Source: Firmicutes bacterium UBA3914 (GTDB lineage Bacteria > Bacillota > Limnochordia > Darwinibacteriales > Darwinibacteriaceae). Taken from it: 12,141 nt of DNA. Each line of letters begins with the position of its first letter. Within the stretch, counting starts at the first letter, position 1. A program made the position numbers and the translations under genes. The notes below the pieces were generated by a model. That model searched no databases. It saw nothing but the letters and a program-made list of their open reading frames with translations, and was not told where the DNA came from. Where the stretch lies: contig DGEY01000023.1 in the NCBI GenBank assembly GCA_002391385.1, forward strand, positions 4,401 to 16,541. Direction: 5' to 3'. Shown in pieces: positions 1 to 6,305 of the stretch.

Positions 1-67
1 TTTTCAGTTCCGGGATCCAGAAATGGGCCCAGCAATAGCTGCCGGACCCCATTTTTCATCTGCCTTT

Positions 68-715
68 TTACAGGATCAAGAGCACCAAAACCGCCAGGAT
101 GATGACCACCAGGAGGATGAAGACCACCTCGTTAATTGGCTCGACCTGCAGTTGGTAGCGCACCTGGGCAATGGCGAACTCAGCACCGCCAAAGACCACC
201 ACCTGGTCAATCAAGCCGTTTTCTCTAGCGAACAAGCGAGCACCGGCCTCCCCATCCACGACGCGGTTGATGCTTTCCACAAGGGTATCACCGAGGTAAA
301 AGTCAGCAGTGAAGTCGAACTCGCCAAAGGGGGCGGGCTCCAGTTCAAAACCGAAGATGCTCACCGGCCGGGATAGATCCAGAGTTAAGATGTTGGTGGG
401 AGAGCTCAGTACAAAGGGATTAGGATCTTCGGAAAACGGCGGCGCTGACCATGTGGACCAGCCCTCCGGGACCGGCCCGAGCTTGACCACCGGTTCGCTG
501 AATGTCACGGTCAGGGTCCCGTCAGTGATGGACTCGTGGGAACTGGCGAAAGGCAAATCCGTGATGTCGATTTTGGTGGTGGCAGCGAGATAAGCGGCAT
601 CGGGGTTGTCGATGGGGCTTGCGGCGGTGGTCACCTTTCCTTCTGGAACAGCCAGAAGCTGTGCCTCCATCCGTTCCTGCATCTCTACAGACAAGTTGCT
701 GCCTGTGGCTGCCAT
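68..715 (-). CDS. C-terminally membrane-anchored beta-rich protein, unknown function
   Basis: This 215-residue protein is not one I recognise. The ATG at 715 is chosen because a near-perfect Shine-Dalgarno (GGAGGAGGTG) sits just upstream; an in-frame extension to 823 lacks such a site and runs through a hairpin. The N-terminus has no signal peptide. Residues about 60-190 look like alternating beta strands rich in F, V, P and D (for example FGFELEPAPFGEFDF near 121-135), suggesting a beta-sandwich or jelly-roll fold. Residues 195-215 are an uninterrupted hydrophobic helix (VVFILLVVIILAVLVLLIL) ending exactly at the stop codon with no charged tail. This predicts a tail-anchored topology, with the beta domain probably on the cytoplasmic side unless it is exported by another route. 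It sits downstream of the antiporter gene but behind that gene's terminator, so it is likely transcribed on its own. The coding call is fairly secure; the function is open. Confidence 0.7.
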   Translation of the reverse strand: MAATGSNLSVEMQERMEAQLLAVPEGKVTTAASPIDNPDAAYLAATTKIDITDLPFASSHESITDGTLTVTFSEPVVKLGPVPEGWSTWSAPPFSEDPNPFVLSSPTNILTLDLSRPVSIFGFELEPAPFGEFDFTADFYLGDTLVESINRVVDGEAGARLFARENGLIDQVVVFGGAEFAIAQVRYQLQVEPINEVVFILLVVIILAVLVLLIL

Positions 716-725
716 GGTTTCACCT

Positions 726-782
726 CCTCCCTGCTTGGGGCCCGTCTGGCCTTTTAAGCACCATATGCGCCAAGCAGGAAGA
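726..782 (-). promoter_or_regulatory. Leader hairpin that pairs with the ribosome binding site
   Basis: On the minus strand, CCTGCTTGG (778-770) is perfectly complementary to CCAAGCAGG (738-730). The stem extends four more pairs, including two G-U pairs, into the GGAGG of the Shine-Dalgarno for the gene starting at 715. A smaller GGCC/GGCC pairing lies in the loop. The structure would hide the ribosome binding site. Whether it has a regulatory role (translation control, thermosensing) is inference; the inverted repeat is read directly. Confidence 0.5.
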
Positions 783-821
783 GAGAGATGATTGAACTTT
801 CCTGTTTGTGCCCCCTGCAGC

Positions 822-854
822 AAAAAGGACCCAGCAGCGTCCGCCGCTGAGTCC
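822..854 (-). terminator. Intrinsic terminator of the antiporter gene
   Basis: Reading the minus strand, GGACTCAGC pairs with GCTGGGTCC (one G-U pair) around a GC-rich loop, and TTTTT follows at 826-822. It lies 18 bases after the antiporter stop codon, as expected for a rho-independent terminator. Confidence 0.75.
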
Positions 855-871
855 CGTGTTCTCCATCCTCT

Positions 872-2125
872 TCAGCCCTGTTCCCAGGCCACAGCTGGTC
901 TTTCCTGCTTCGGAACAGCTGAAGGTTCGCCGCCAGGACGGTTCCCCTTTCTATCCATTCCGCCGATCTCCCCAGCCTTCTCGATGGCCATTTTAGCGAA
1001 AATGGGTCCCGAGACTTCGTACACCAGCACGCTGAACATGATGATCGTGGTGATAGCCGCCGCGTACTCCGGTAGGAACTGCCTGACCAAGACGGACAGC
1101 CCAATGGAGATTCCCCCTTGGGGCAGCAGCGTAAAGCCCAGGTATTTGCTGACCGTTTCAGGAGCCCGGGTAACCGTCGCTCCCAAGCGGGCCCCCAGGA
1201 TTTTACCGGCAGCCCGGGCGAAGATGTAGGCTAAGCCCATAGCGCCCACACCCGTGAGCACCCGCACATTCAAGCTGGCTCCAGCCAAGCTGAAGAACAG
1301 TACATATACCGGAGAAGCAAAATCGTTGATGGACCTAAAGACCCGGATAGAATGGCGCATCACGTTAACCAAAATGGTGCCCATCATAATGTTGGTGAGC
1401 AGCGCCGACAGCCCCAAAGCGTTGGCAAGCCCGGTGGCTACCGCTATGGCGGCCAGGGCGATACCCTGCAGTTCGTCCCGGTCGCCGGCCTTCCCAGCTG
1501 CCGCTGCCAGCAGCAGGCCCAACGCAGCACCGAGTGCCAGCGAGCCCGCGGTTTCCAGCAAGGGCTGTCCCAGCATGCGGGCAAGCGAGGCGTGGGCACT
1601 ACCCGTGGCAAGCCTGGCTGCAGACATGGCGAAACCAAAGGCGATGATGCCGAAGATGTCATCCAGAGCCGCCACGGGAAGGAGCGTCCGGGTTACCGGT
1701 CCATCGGCTCGGTACTGCCGGATGACCAGCAGGGTTGCCGCTGGAGCAGTAGCCGCGGACATGGCCGCGATCACGATGCTGAAGGCAAAGGGCTGGCGGA
1801 AGATAAAATGCATAAGGCCGAAGACTATCCCAATCGCGCCCACTACCTCCAGTAGAGTAATGATCACGATGGACTTACCGAGCTTGCGCAGATCTGCCAA
1901 GACAAATTCGCTGCCGATGCTGAAAGCGATAATGGCCAAGGCCACCTCGCTGATCACGGTCAGGGCATCAAGGTCCTGCGCGGTGATCAGCCCGGTGAAG
2001 GAAGGGCCCAAAAACAAGCCCGCTACCAAGTAACCGGACACGTTAGGCAATTTGAACTCCCTAGCAACTCTCCCGCCCACCAACCCGATTGCTAGGACCA
2101 AACCCAGTTTTAACAGAACGTTCAA
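872..2125 (-). CDS. CPA-family cation:proton antiporter (Kef/NapA-like membrane domain)
   Basis: An integral membrane protein of about 417 residues, predicted to exchange Na+ or K+ for H+ across the cytoplasmic membrane. It has roughly 11-13 hydrophobic segments. The typical N-terminal antiporter pattern is present (LPNVSGYLVAGLFLGP, about residues 26-41), followed by SAATAPAATL in the unwound-helix region and ALDDIFGI. The adjacent aspartates in ALDDIFGI (about 155-156) match the DD motif of electrogenic CPA2 exchangers. No KTN/RCK domain follows; the C-terminus is a hydrophilic tail of about 30 residues. I chose the TTG at 2125 because GGGAGGG lies 6 bases upstream; an in-frame ATG at 2146 has only a weak site and is the alternative. 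The gene is preceded by a c-di-AMP riboswitch with a terminator. Ion specificity cannot be read from the sequence. Confidence 0.88.
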   Translation of the reverse strand: MNVLLKLGLVLAIGLVGGRVAREFKLPNVSGYLVAGLFLGPSFTGLITAQDLDALTVISEVALAIIAFSIGSEFVLADLRKLGKSIVIITLLEVVGAIGIVFGLMHFIFRQPFAFSIVIAAMSAATAPAATLLVIRQYRADGPVTRTLLPVAALDDIFGIIAFGFAMSAARLATGSAHASLARMLGQPLLETAGSLALGAALGLLLAAAAGKAGDRDELQGIALAAIAVATGLANALGLSALLTNIMMGTILVNVMRHSIRVFRSINDFASPVYVLFFSLAGASLNVRVLTGVGAMGLAYIFARAAGKILGARLGATVTRAPETVSKYLGFTLLPQGGISIGLSVLVRQFLPEYAAAITTIIMFSVLVYEVSGPIFAKMAIEKAGEIGGMDRKGNRPGGEPSAVPKQERPAVAWEQG

Positions 2126-2187
2126 GGCAATCCCTCCCACTATCATGAACCTGCCAACCTGCGCGCTTTCCTTGTCCGGTGCCGGGC

Positions 2188-2233
2188 AAAAGAAAAAGCG
2201 CGTACCCTAGGCTAAGGCCTAGTGCTTGCGCTT
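2188..2233 (-). terminator. Leader terminator (attenuator) of the antiporter riboswitch
   Basis: On the minus strand AAGCGC (2233-2228) pairs with GCGCTT (2201-2196), and inside it CTAGGC pairs perfectly with GCCTAG over a CTTA loop. A T-rich run, TTTTTCTTTT, follows (2197-2188). It lies between the riboswitch aptamer and the antiporter start, so it acts before the coding region. The segment CCTAGGG (2211-2205) can also pair with CCCATAGG (2249-2242, one bulged A) in the aptamer's 3' strand, a plausible antiterminator. Confidence 0.8.
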
Positions 2234-2236
2234 GGT

Positions 2237-2346
2237 GTACTCCTATGGGGTTAGCTGACGGGTTAGGACGCCCAAGTCGCCCCTCTTGATGGCTCAAGAT
2301 TCACCCCGAAACGTTGGGTCCCCCACTATCAGTATTCGGAGACTAC
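2237..2346 (-). promoter_or_regulatory. c-di-AMP riboswitch (ydaO/yuaA class) in the antiporter leader
   Basis: The minus-strand leader carries the conserved blocks of the ydaO/yuaA aptamer: GGGGGACCCAACG, then TTTCGGGGTGAATC, a small hairpin (TCTTGA-gcca-TCAAGA), and near the 3' end AACCCGTCAGCTAACCCC. Closing stems are visible: CTCC (2341-2338) with GGAG (2243-2240), and GTGGGG with CCCCAT. This class is known to bind cyclic di-AMP and generally to lower expression of K+ import, osmoprotection and cell-wall genes when ligand is high. A terminator directly downstream fits transcriptional control. The match is from memory of the family consensus; a covariance-model search for the ydaO family was not possible here, but the conserved blocks and their order are distinctive. 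Confidence 0.88.
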
Positions 2347-2353
2347 ATATTCA

Positions 2354-2381
2354 AGGATAACTCATTCTGCGAAAAATGCAA
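2354..2381 (-). promoter_or_regulatory. Putative sigma-A promoter for the riboswitch-antiporter transcript
   Basis: On the minus strand, TTGCAT (2381-2376) and TATCCT (2359-2354) are separated by 16 bases. Both hexamers are imperfect. The predicted transcription start near 2347 falls exactly where the riboswitch's first stem begins, which supports the call. Confidence 0.5.
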
Positions 2382-2394
2382 GGGTTTGCCGCCG

Positions 2395-2423
2395 TTGCTT
2401 CGAGAATATTACAATGCTATGAT
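2395..2423 (+). promoter_or_regulatory. Putative sigma-A promoter for the SDR gene
   Basis: TTGCTT (2395-2400) and TATGAT (2418-2423) are separated by exactly 17 bases, and the -10 element differs from TATAAT at one position. The expected start is near 2430, giving a leader of about 35 bases before the ATG at 2464. It diverges from the antiporter promoter less than 40 bases away, so a regulator binding between them could affect both. Confidence 0.6.
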
Positions 2424-2463
2424 GAACGTAAGCTAAAGCGCACACTCAAGGGAGGCCAAATCT

Positions 2464-3258
2464 ATGAAGTTTGAGAACAAGGTCTGCGTCATCACAGGCG
2501 GCGCCTTGGGCATCGGACGCTGCCTCACTCAGGAATTTGCCCGCCTCGGGGCCAAAGTGGCGTTTGTGGACATGGATGAAAAGGCGGGAAAGGAAAACCT
2601 GGAGCTGATCCGCAGCGCAGGGGGCGAAGCCCTGTTTTTCCATGGGGATATCGCGGAAGAGCAAACCCTGCGGGATTTTGTACAAGAAGTGGTCTCTACA
2701 TACGGAAAGGTGGATTACTTGATCAACAACGCCTGCCTGTCCAAGGGAGGCATCCTCTCCGCCTGCAGCTACGCCGACTTCAACTACGTTTTGCAGGTGG
2801 GAGTCACAGCCCCCTACTTCTTGAGCCTGCTTCTGCTTCCCCACTTTAACGCGGGAGCAAGCATTGTCAACATCGCTTCCACCCGGGCCTTCCAGTCCCA
2901 AGCAGATACGGAAAGCTATACCGCGGCTAAGGGAGGGATCAGCGCCCTTACCCATGCCCTGGCCGCAAGTCTGGCCGGACGGGTGCGGGTCAACGCCATC
3001 TCACCGGGGTGGATCGACACAGGGGCGTACCATGATCCCACTTACACACCGAATTTCGATCCAGCGGATCTGCTCCAGCACCCTGTGAAGCGCATTGGCC
3101 ATCCCCTGGACATTGTCCGGGCGGTTATGTTCCTGTGCTCAGAAGAAAACAGCTTCATCAACGGCCAGAACCTGATTGTGGACGGCGGCATGACCAAGCT
3201 CATGATCTACCATGGAGACCAGGGGTGGAGCTACAAACCAGAAAACGCAGACAAGTAA
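2464..3258 (+). CDS. Short-chain dehydrogenase/reductase (SDR), probably NAD-dependent
   Basis: A classical SDR of 264 residues: a cytoplasmic oxidoreductase acting on an alcohol or ketone. The dinucleotide-binding motif is TGGALGIG (11-18). Asp36 at the end of the second strand favours NAD(H) over NADP(H). The structural NNAG motif reads NNAC (88-91). The catalytic residues are Ser139, Tyr152 and Lys156, followed by SPGWIDTG (180-187). The C-terminus has an unusual polar tail after the usual VDGG (MTKLMIYHGDQGW). The ATG at 2464 has GGGAGG 9 bases upstream. It is the only plus-strand gene and has its own promoter and terminator. Some Bacillus mannonate oxidoreductases (UxuB) are SDRs, so a link to the uronate operon is possible, but nothing in this sequence proves it. 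The family is certain; the substrate is unknown. Confidence 0.92.
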   Translation: MKFENKVCVITGGALGIGRCLTQEFARLGAKVAFVDMDEKAGKENLELIRSAGGEALFFHGDIAEEQTLRDFVQEVVSTYGKVDYLINNACLSKGGILSACSYADFNYVLQVGVTAPYFLSLLLLPHFNAGASIVNIASTRAFQSQADTESYTAAKGGISALTHALAASLAGRVRVNAISPGWIDTGAYHDPTYTPNFDPADLLQHPVKRIGHPLDIVRAVMFLCSEENSFINGQNLIVDGGMTKLMIYHGDQGWSYKPENADK

Positions 3259-3260
3259 GA

Positions 3261-3281
3261 AGCGGCCATCGGGCCGCTTTT
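3261..3281 (+). terminator. Intrinsic terminator after the SDR gene
   Basis: AGCGGCC (3261-3267) pairs perfectly with GGCCGCT (3272-3278) over a 4-base ATCG loop, followed by a short TTTT. It starts two bases after the SDR stop codon. The stem is strong and the T tract is short. Confidence 0.75.
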
Positions 3282-3295
3282 CCGCGAACAGAGCC

Positions 3296-3329
3296 CCGGA
3301 AAGGAGGCTGAACCTATGCTCCCTTCCGG
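3296..3329 (-). repeat. Inverted repeat over the 3' end of the small membrane protein gene
   Basis: CCGGAAAGGAG (3296-3306) and CTCCCTTCCGG (3319-3329) form an 11-base inverted repeat with one non-Watson-Crick position and a 12-base loop. It overlaps the minus-strand stop codon at 3314-3316. No T tract follows on the minus strand, so it is at best a weak terminator or an mRNA 3'-end stabiliser. Confidence 0.4.
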
Positions 3330-3628
3330 TGCTGGCCTGTCAGCCCGCCGATCCCCGCTGCTGCCAAGGCCAAGCCGGAAGCAGCGACCTGCAGCTGAAT
3401 ATCGCTGGCCATGGCCGCCAGACCCAAGACAAAAAAGAGTCCCCCTGCGATCAACGACAGCCAGCCTATCAGCTTAAACATGGGCAAGCGGAGCTGTTGA
3501 TAGGCGATTGAAAAGGTGACCAGTCCCGTCACGGCGATGCCCAGCTGGATATCTGACGCTATGGACAGGAAACCCGCTAGAGCGAAGAACGCTCCAAGAA
3601 TCAGCAGAATCCACGACACCGCTTTCAT
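3314..3628 (-). CDS. Small four-helix membrane protein made of a tandem duplication
   Basis: A 104-residue hydrophobic protein that I do not recognise as a named family. The ATG at 3628 is chosen because AAGGAGGG lies 8 bases upstream; an upstream in-frame start at 3664 has no such site. Two halves align with a fixed offset of 50 residues: residues 2-36 and 52-86 share 16 of 35 identical positions, including K, W, G, F and the whole ASDIQL motif (24-29 and 74-79). Each half predicts two membrane segments, giving four helices with a short polar tail (GQHRKGA). The duplicated motif is encoded by different synonymous codons, so the duplication is old. It lies between mrr and the convergent SDR gene. 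The function is unknown. Confidence 0.75.
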   Translation of the reverse strand: MKAVSWILLILGAFFALAGFLSIASDIQLGIAVTGLVTFSIAYQQLRLPMFKLIGWLSLIAGGLFFVLGLAAMASDIQLQVAASGLALAAAGIGGLTGQHRKGA

Positions 3629-3740
3629 ACGTATACCCTCCTTAGAGCTGTGACCAATCAGCATCGTTCAGCCCATCCACCTGTCACACTCCAATTTGAT
3701 GCACCCCAACCGACTGCTCGCCATCATAGACAACCGGATC

Positions 3741-3764
3741 AAAAAGGATAGAGGCTATTCATCC
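3741..3764 (-). terminator. Possible weak terminator of the mrr gene
   Basis: On the minus strand, GGATGAATAG faces CTATCC across a CCT loop with a four-base bulge, followed by TTTTT (3745-3741). It overlaps the last codons of the mrr gene. The stem is short, so confidence is low. Confidence 0.35.
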
Positions 3765-4657
3765 ACAAAATAATCAGAGTCGATGCGCTTCACGGTGTAC
3801 GTGTCTACAGTGGTAACGCCTAGATCATGCTCGATCATCAAAGAGGCCAGCTCCTCGCCATCAATCAGGACAACCCGTGTCTCAATGCTGCTGGCATAAT
3901 CCTTAGCATCCTGTGTGAAATAAGAAGTGGTCAAAAGAACGCCACGCTTTGCCTTGACACCATGGAGAGCCCCCACAAATTCCTGCACCACAGGACGCCC
4001 AACAGGTCCCTCCCAACGCTTGGCCTGGATATAAATGGTATCCAGCCCCAACCTGTCCTGCTTGACTATGCCATCAATGCCGCCGTCTCTGGAACGGCGC
4101 AGCACCTCGCCCGCTTCCTTACGGGACCCTCCGTAGCCCATCTTCAGCAGCAGATCCACTACTAAAGCCTCGAAGAAGTCCGAAGAGCACTCCTTGATTT
4201 TCGCCAGTAATTCTTGGGCTAAATTCTGCCTGAGCTCCTCGACGATCTCTTCCAGTCTTTCCTCAGGCGTCTTGTCCTGCGCCAACGATGGTACTGGTCT
4301 GTCTCTCCTGGACGGTTGGTTCAGGAAAGCCCGAAAACTCTCATACTGCCGCAAATCTTCGTTGGTTAAACTCGTGGGGTTCGTCTGCAGGAAAGCTTGT
4401 CCCTCAGGTGTTATGGAGAAATAGCCCCGTTTGGGCGAATGAAGCAACCCAGCCTTAACCAGATAGGTACGGGCCCAACCCACACGGTTATCAATGACCT
4501 TCTGCTTCCCGCTGGGCAAGAGCTGTCTTCTCTCTTCGTCGGATAGACCGAAGTACTCAGCCATGGCAGCATAGGCCTCGTGAATTGAGTGAACCTTCCC
4601 ATCACGTGCGAACCTCAGCAAAGGCAGCATAATGCTCTGATAATCCGGAATAGCCAT
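3755..4657 (-). CDS. mrr: Mrr-type restriction endonuclease
   Basis: A 300-residue protein, about the length of E. coli Mrr, a Type IV enzyme that cuts DNA carrying foreign methylation. Residues about 1-95 fit the Mrr N-terminal winged-helix domain (PDYQSIMLPLL, then NRVGWARTYLVKAGLL and RGYFSITPEG). A charged, probably coiled linker spans 130-155. Residues about 157-280 form the Mrr catalytic domain: FFEALVVDLLLKMGY, then GGIDG (192-196) and QAKRW (211-215). Glu163, Asp195 and Gln211/Lys213 form the PD-(D/E)xK-like active site in its QxK variant. No methylase or specificity subunit is adjacent, as expected for a modification-dependent enzyme. It is on the same strand as the uronate operon but behind that operon's terminator, so it should have its own promoter; I see only a TATAAA-like -10 in the gap. 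Confidence 0.88.
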   Translation of the reverse strand: MAIPDYQSIMLPLLRFARDGKVHSIHEAYAAMAEYFGLSDEERRQLLPSGKQKVIDNRVGWARTYLVKAGLLHSPKRGYFSITPEGQAFLQTNPTSLTNEDLRQYESFRAFLNQPSRRDRPVPSLAQDKTPEERLEEIVEELRQNLAQELLAKIKECSSDFFEALVVDLLLKMGYGGSRKEAGEVLRRSRDGGIDGIVKQDRLGLDTIYIQAKRWEGPVGRPVVQEFVGALHGVKAKRGVLLTTSYFTQDAKDYASSIETRVVLIDGEELASLMIEHDLGVTTVDTYTVKRIDSDYFVDE

Positions 4658-4798
4658 CTTCCCTCACCCCTCGCCCCTTCTTGCACGACAGCCCATCGCC
4701 CGTACGGGAATGTCTTTGGCTGCCATTATTTATATCTTCACTCTTTTTAGGTCGTTTTCCTCCACCCTTTTCGTGTTGAGACCATTGATTTACGTATG

Positions 4799-4830
4799 AA
4801 AAAACCCGCACCACCCAGGGGCGATGCGGG
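4799..4830 (-). terminator. Intrinsic terminator of the uronate operon
   Basis: On the minus strand CCCGCA (4830-4825) pairs perfectly with TGCGGG (4810-4805), followed by TTTTTT (4804-4799). It begins about 9 bases after the gnd stop codon. It marks the 3' end of the operon and separates it from mrr. Confidence 0.85.
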
Positions 4831-4838
4831 CTGTTCTC

Positions 4839-6290
4839 TTATACGTTGTAAGTGGTAGCTGAAGTGCTGCCGCCCTTGCCGGTCCAGTTGGTGTGGAAGA
4901 ACTCACCCCGAGGCCGGTCGATGCGTTCGTAGGTGTGGGCTCCGAAGTAGTCCCGCTGGGCCTGGAGCAAATTGGCGGGCAGCCTGGGATGGCGGTAGCC
5001 ATCGTAATAGGTCAGGGCTGAAGCAAAAGCGGGTACGGGGATGCCGTTGGTTAAGGCAGTGGCCACCACCCTCCGCCAGCTCTCCTGGCAGGCGTCGATC
5101 TGGGACTTGAAGAAGGGATCCAAAAGCAAGTTGGTGAGCTGGGGATCCCGCTCAAACGCCTTTTTGATCTCTCCCAAGAACACGGAGCGGATGATGCAGC
5201 CACCCCGCCAGAGCAGGGCGATGCCGCCGTAGTTCAGATCCCATCCGTAGGTTTCTGAAGCGGCCCGCATCAAGGTATAACCCTGGGCGTAGGAGACAAT
5301 TTTCGAAGCGTAAAGCGCCCTGCGGATGTCCTCCACGAAAGCCTTCTTGTCCCCTGTGAACTCCGGCTTCGGCCCTGTGAGCACCTGGGAAGCTGCCACC
5401 CGCTCCTCTTTCAAGGCGGAAAGGCAGCGGGAGAACACCGCTTCGGCGATTAAGGTGAGGGGAATGCCCTCGTCCAAGGCCGAGATGGCCGTCCACTTAC
5501 CCGTTCCCTTCTGCCCCGCGGTGTCCAAGATCTTCTCCACTAAAGGTGAACCATCTTCGTCTTTGTAGGCCAAGATATCCGCGGTGATCTCAATGAGGTA
5601 GCTGTTGAGTTCACCTGCATTCCATTCCTTAAAGACCTCATGCATCTCATCGGCGCTCATGCCCAGAAGTTCCTTCATCAGATGATAGGCCTCGCAGATC
5701 AGCTGCATGTCGCCGTACTCGATGCCGTTGTGCACCATCTTCACAAAATGGCCAGCGCCATCGGGTCCCACCCAATCAGCGCAGGGACTCCCATCTTCCA
5801 CCTTGGCAGCAATGGCCTGGAAAATGGGCTTAATGTGCGGCCATGCCTGGGGTGAACCGCCGGGCATGAGGCTCGGCCCGTGCAGAGCCCCTTCCTCTCC
5901 ACCGGATACCCCGGTGCCCACATAGAGCAATCCGTGTTCTTCCACCAGCTTAGTGCGGCGGATGCTGTCGGGGAAGTGAGAGTTGCCGCCGTCGATGATG
6001 ATATCCCCCTCTTCCAGCAAGGGGATGAGCCTAGCAATAAAGTCGTCCACTGGCTGCCCCGCCTTGACCATGAGCATTACTTTGCGGGGCTTTTTGAGAC
6101 TTGCCACCAGTTCCTCAAGGGAATAGGTACCGATGATGTTTTTGTCCTTGGCCCGGCCCTCAACGAAGTTGGTCACCCGCTCCGCGGTGCGGTTGTACAC
6201 CGCCACGGTAAAGCCCTTGCTTTCCATGTTTAAGGCCAGGTTCTCGCCCATGACCGCGAGACCAATCAAACCAAGATCTGCTCTAGACAC
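4839..6290 (-). CDS. gnd: 6-phosphogluconate dehydrogenase, decarboxylating
   Basis: A full-length cytoplasmic enzyme of 483 residues that oxidatively decarboxylates 6-phosphogluconate to ribulose 5-phosphate. The Rossmann motif is GLAVMG (10-15). NRT at 33-35 after the second strand is the NADP-type signature. The substrate-binding block GVSGGEEGA is at 127-135. Catalytic Lys184 and Glu191 lie in HFVKMVHNGIEYGD. The C-terminus carries the typical YERID...FHTNW segment. It starts with GTG at 6290, preceded by AGGAGG at 7 bases; the kdgK stop codon abuts that site, so the two genes are translationally close. It is the last gene of the uronate operon. Its placement here rather than beside zwf or a gluconate kinase suggests that the operon feeds the pentose phosphate pathway. 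Confidence 0.97.
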   Translation of the reverse strand: MSRADLGLIGLAVMGENLALNMESKGFTVAVYNRTAERVTNFVEGRAKDKNIIGTYSLEELVASLKKPRKVMLMVKAGQPVDDFIARLIPLLEEGDIIIDGGNSHFPDSIRRTKLVEEHGLLYVGTGVSGGEEGALHGPSLMPGGSPQAWPHIKPIFQAIAAKVEDGSPCADWVGPDGAGHFVKMVHNGIEYGDMQLICEAYHLMKELLGMSADEMHEVFKEWNAGELNSYLIEITADILAYKDEDGSPLVEKILDTAGQKGTGKWTAISALDEGIPLTLIAEAVFSRCLSALKEERVAASQVLTGPKPEFTGDKKAFVEDIRRALYASKIVSYAQGYTLMRAASETYGWDLNYGGIALLWRGGCIIRSVFLGEIKKAFERDPQLTNLLLDPFFKSQIDACQESWRRVVATALTNGIPVPAFASALTYYDGYRHPRLPANLLQAQRDYFGAHTYERIDRPRGEFFHTNWTGKGGSTSATTYNV

Positions 6291-6305
6291 AGCACAACCT
6301 CCTCG

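Noticed and set aside
30..57. Possible plus-strand terminator (GGGCCCAGC facing GCTGCCGGACCC, then ATTTTTC)
   Set aside because: The stem is imperfect and the gene it would serve lies outside the window or does not exist; not strong enough to annotate.
68..715. PEP-CTERM or LPXTG sorting signal at the C-terminus
   Set aside because: The C-terminal helix has neither a PEP or LPXTG motif before it nor the basic residues after it that these signals require.
1254..2033. Long open frame of 259 codons on the plus strand
   Set aside because: It lies wholly antisense to the antiporter, has a low-complexity Ser/Ala/Lys/Met-rich product typical of shadow frames, and has no convincing ribosome binding site or domain.
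3298..3475. Short plus-strand frame starting at the ATG at 3316, preceded by AAAGGAGG
   Set aside because: The ribosome binding site looks good, but the frame is short, Pro/Arg-rich and antisense to the small membrane protein, and it sits after the SDR terminator. The purine run is explained as one arm of the inverted repeat at 3296-3329.
4602..4814. Minus-strand frame of 70 codons between gnd and mrr
   Set aside because: It runs through the operon terminator and into mrr in another frame, and its product is low-complexity and charged with no recognisable features.
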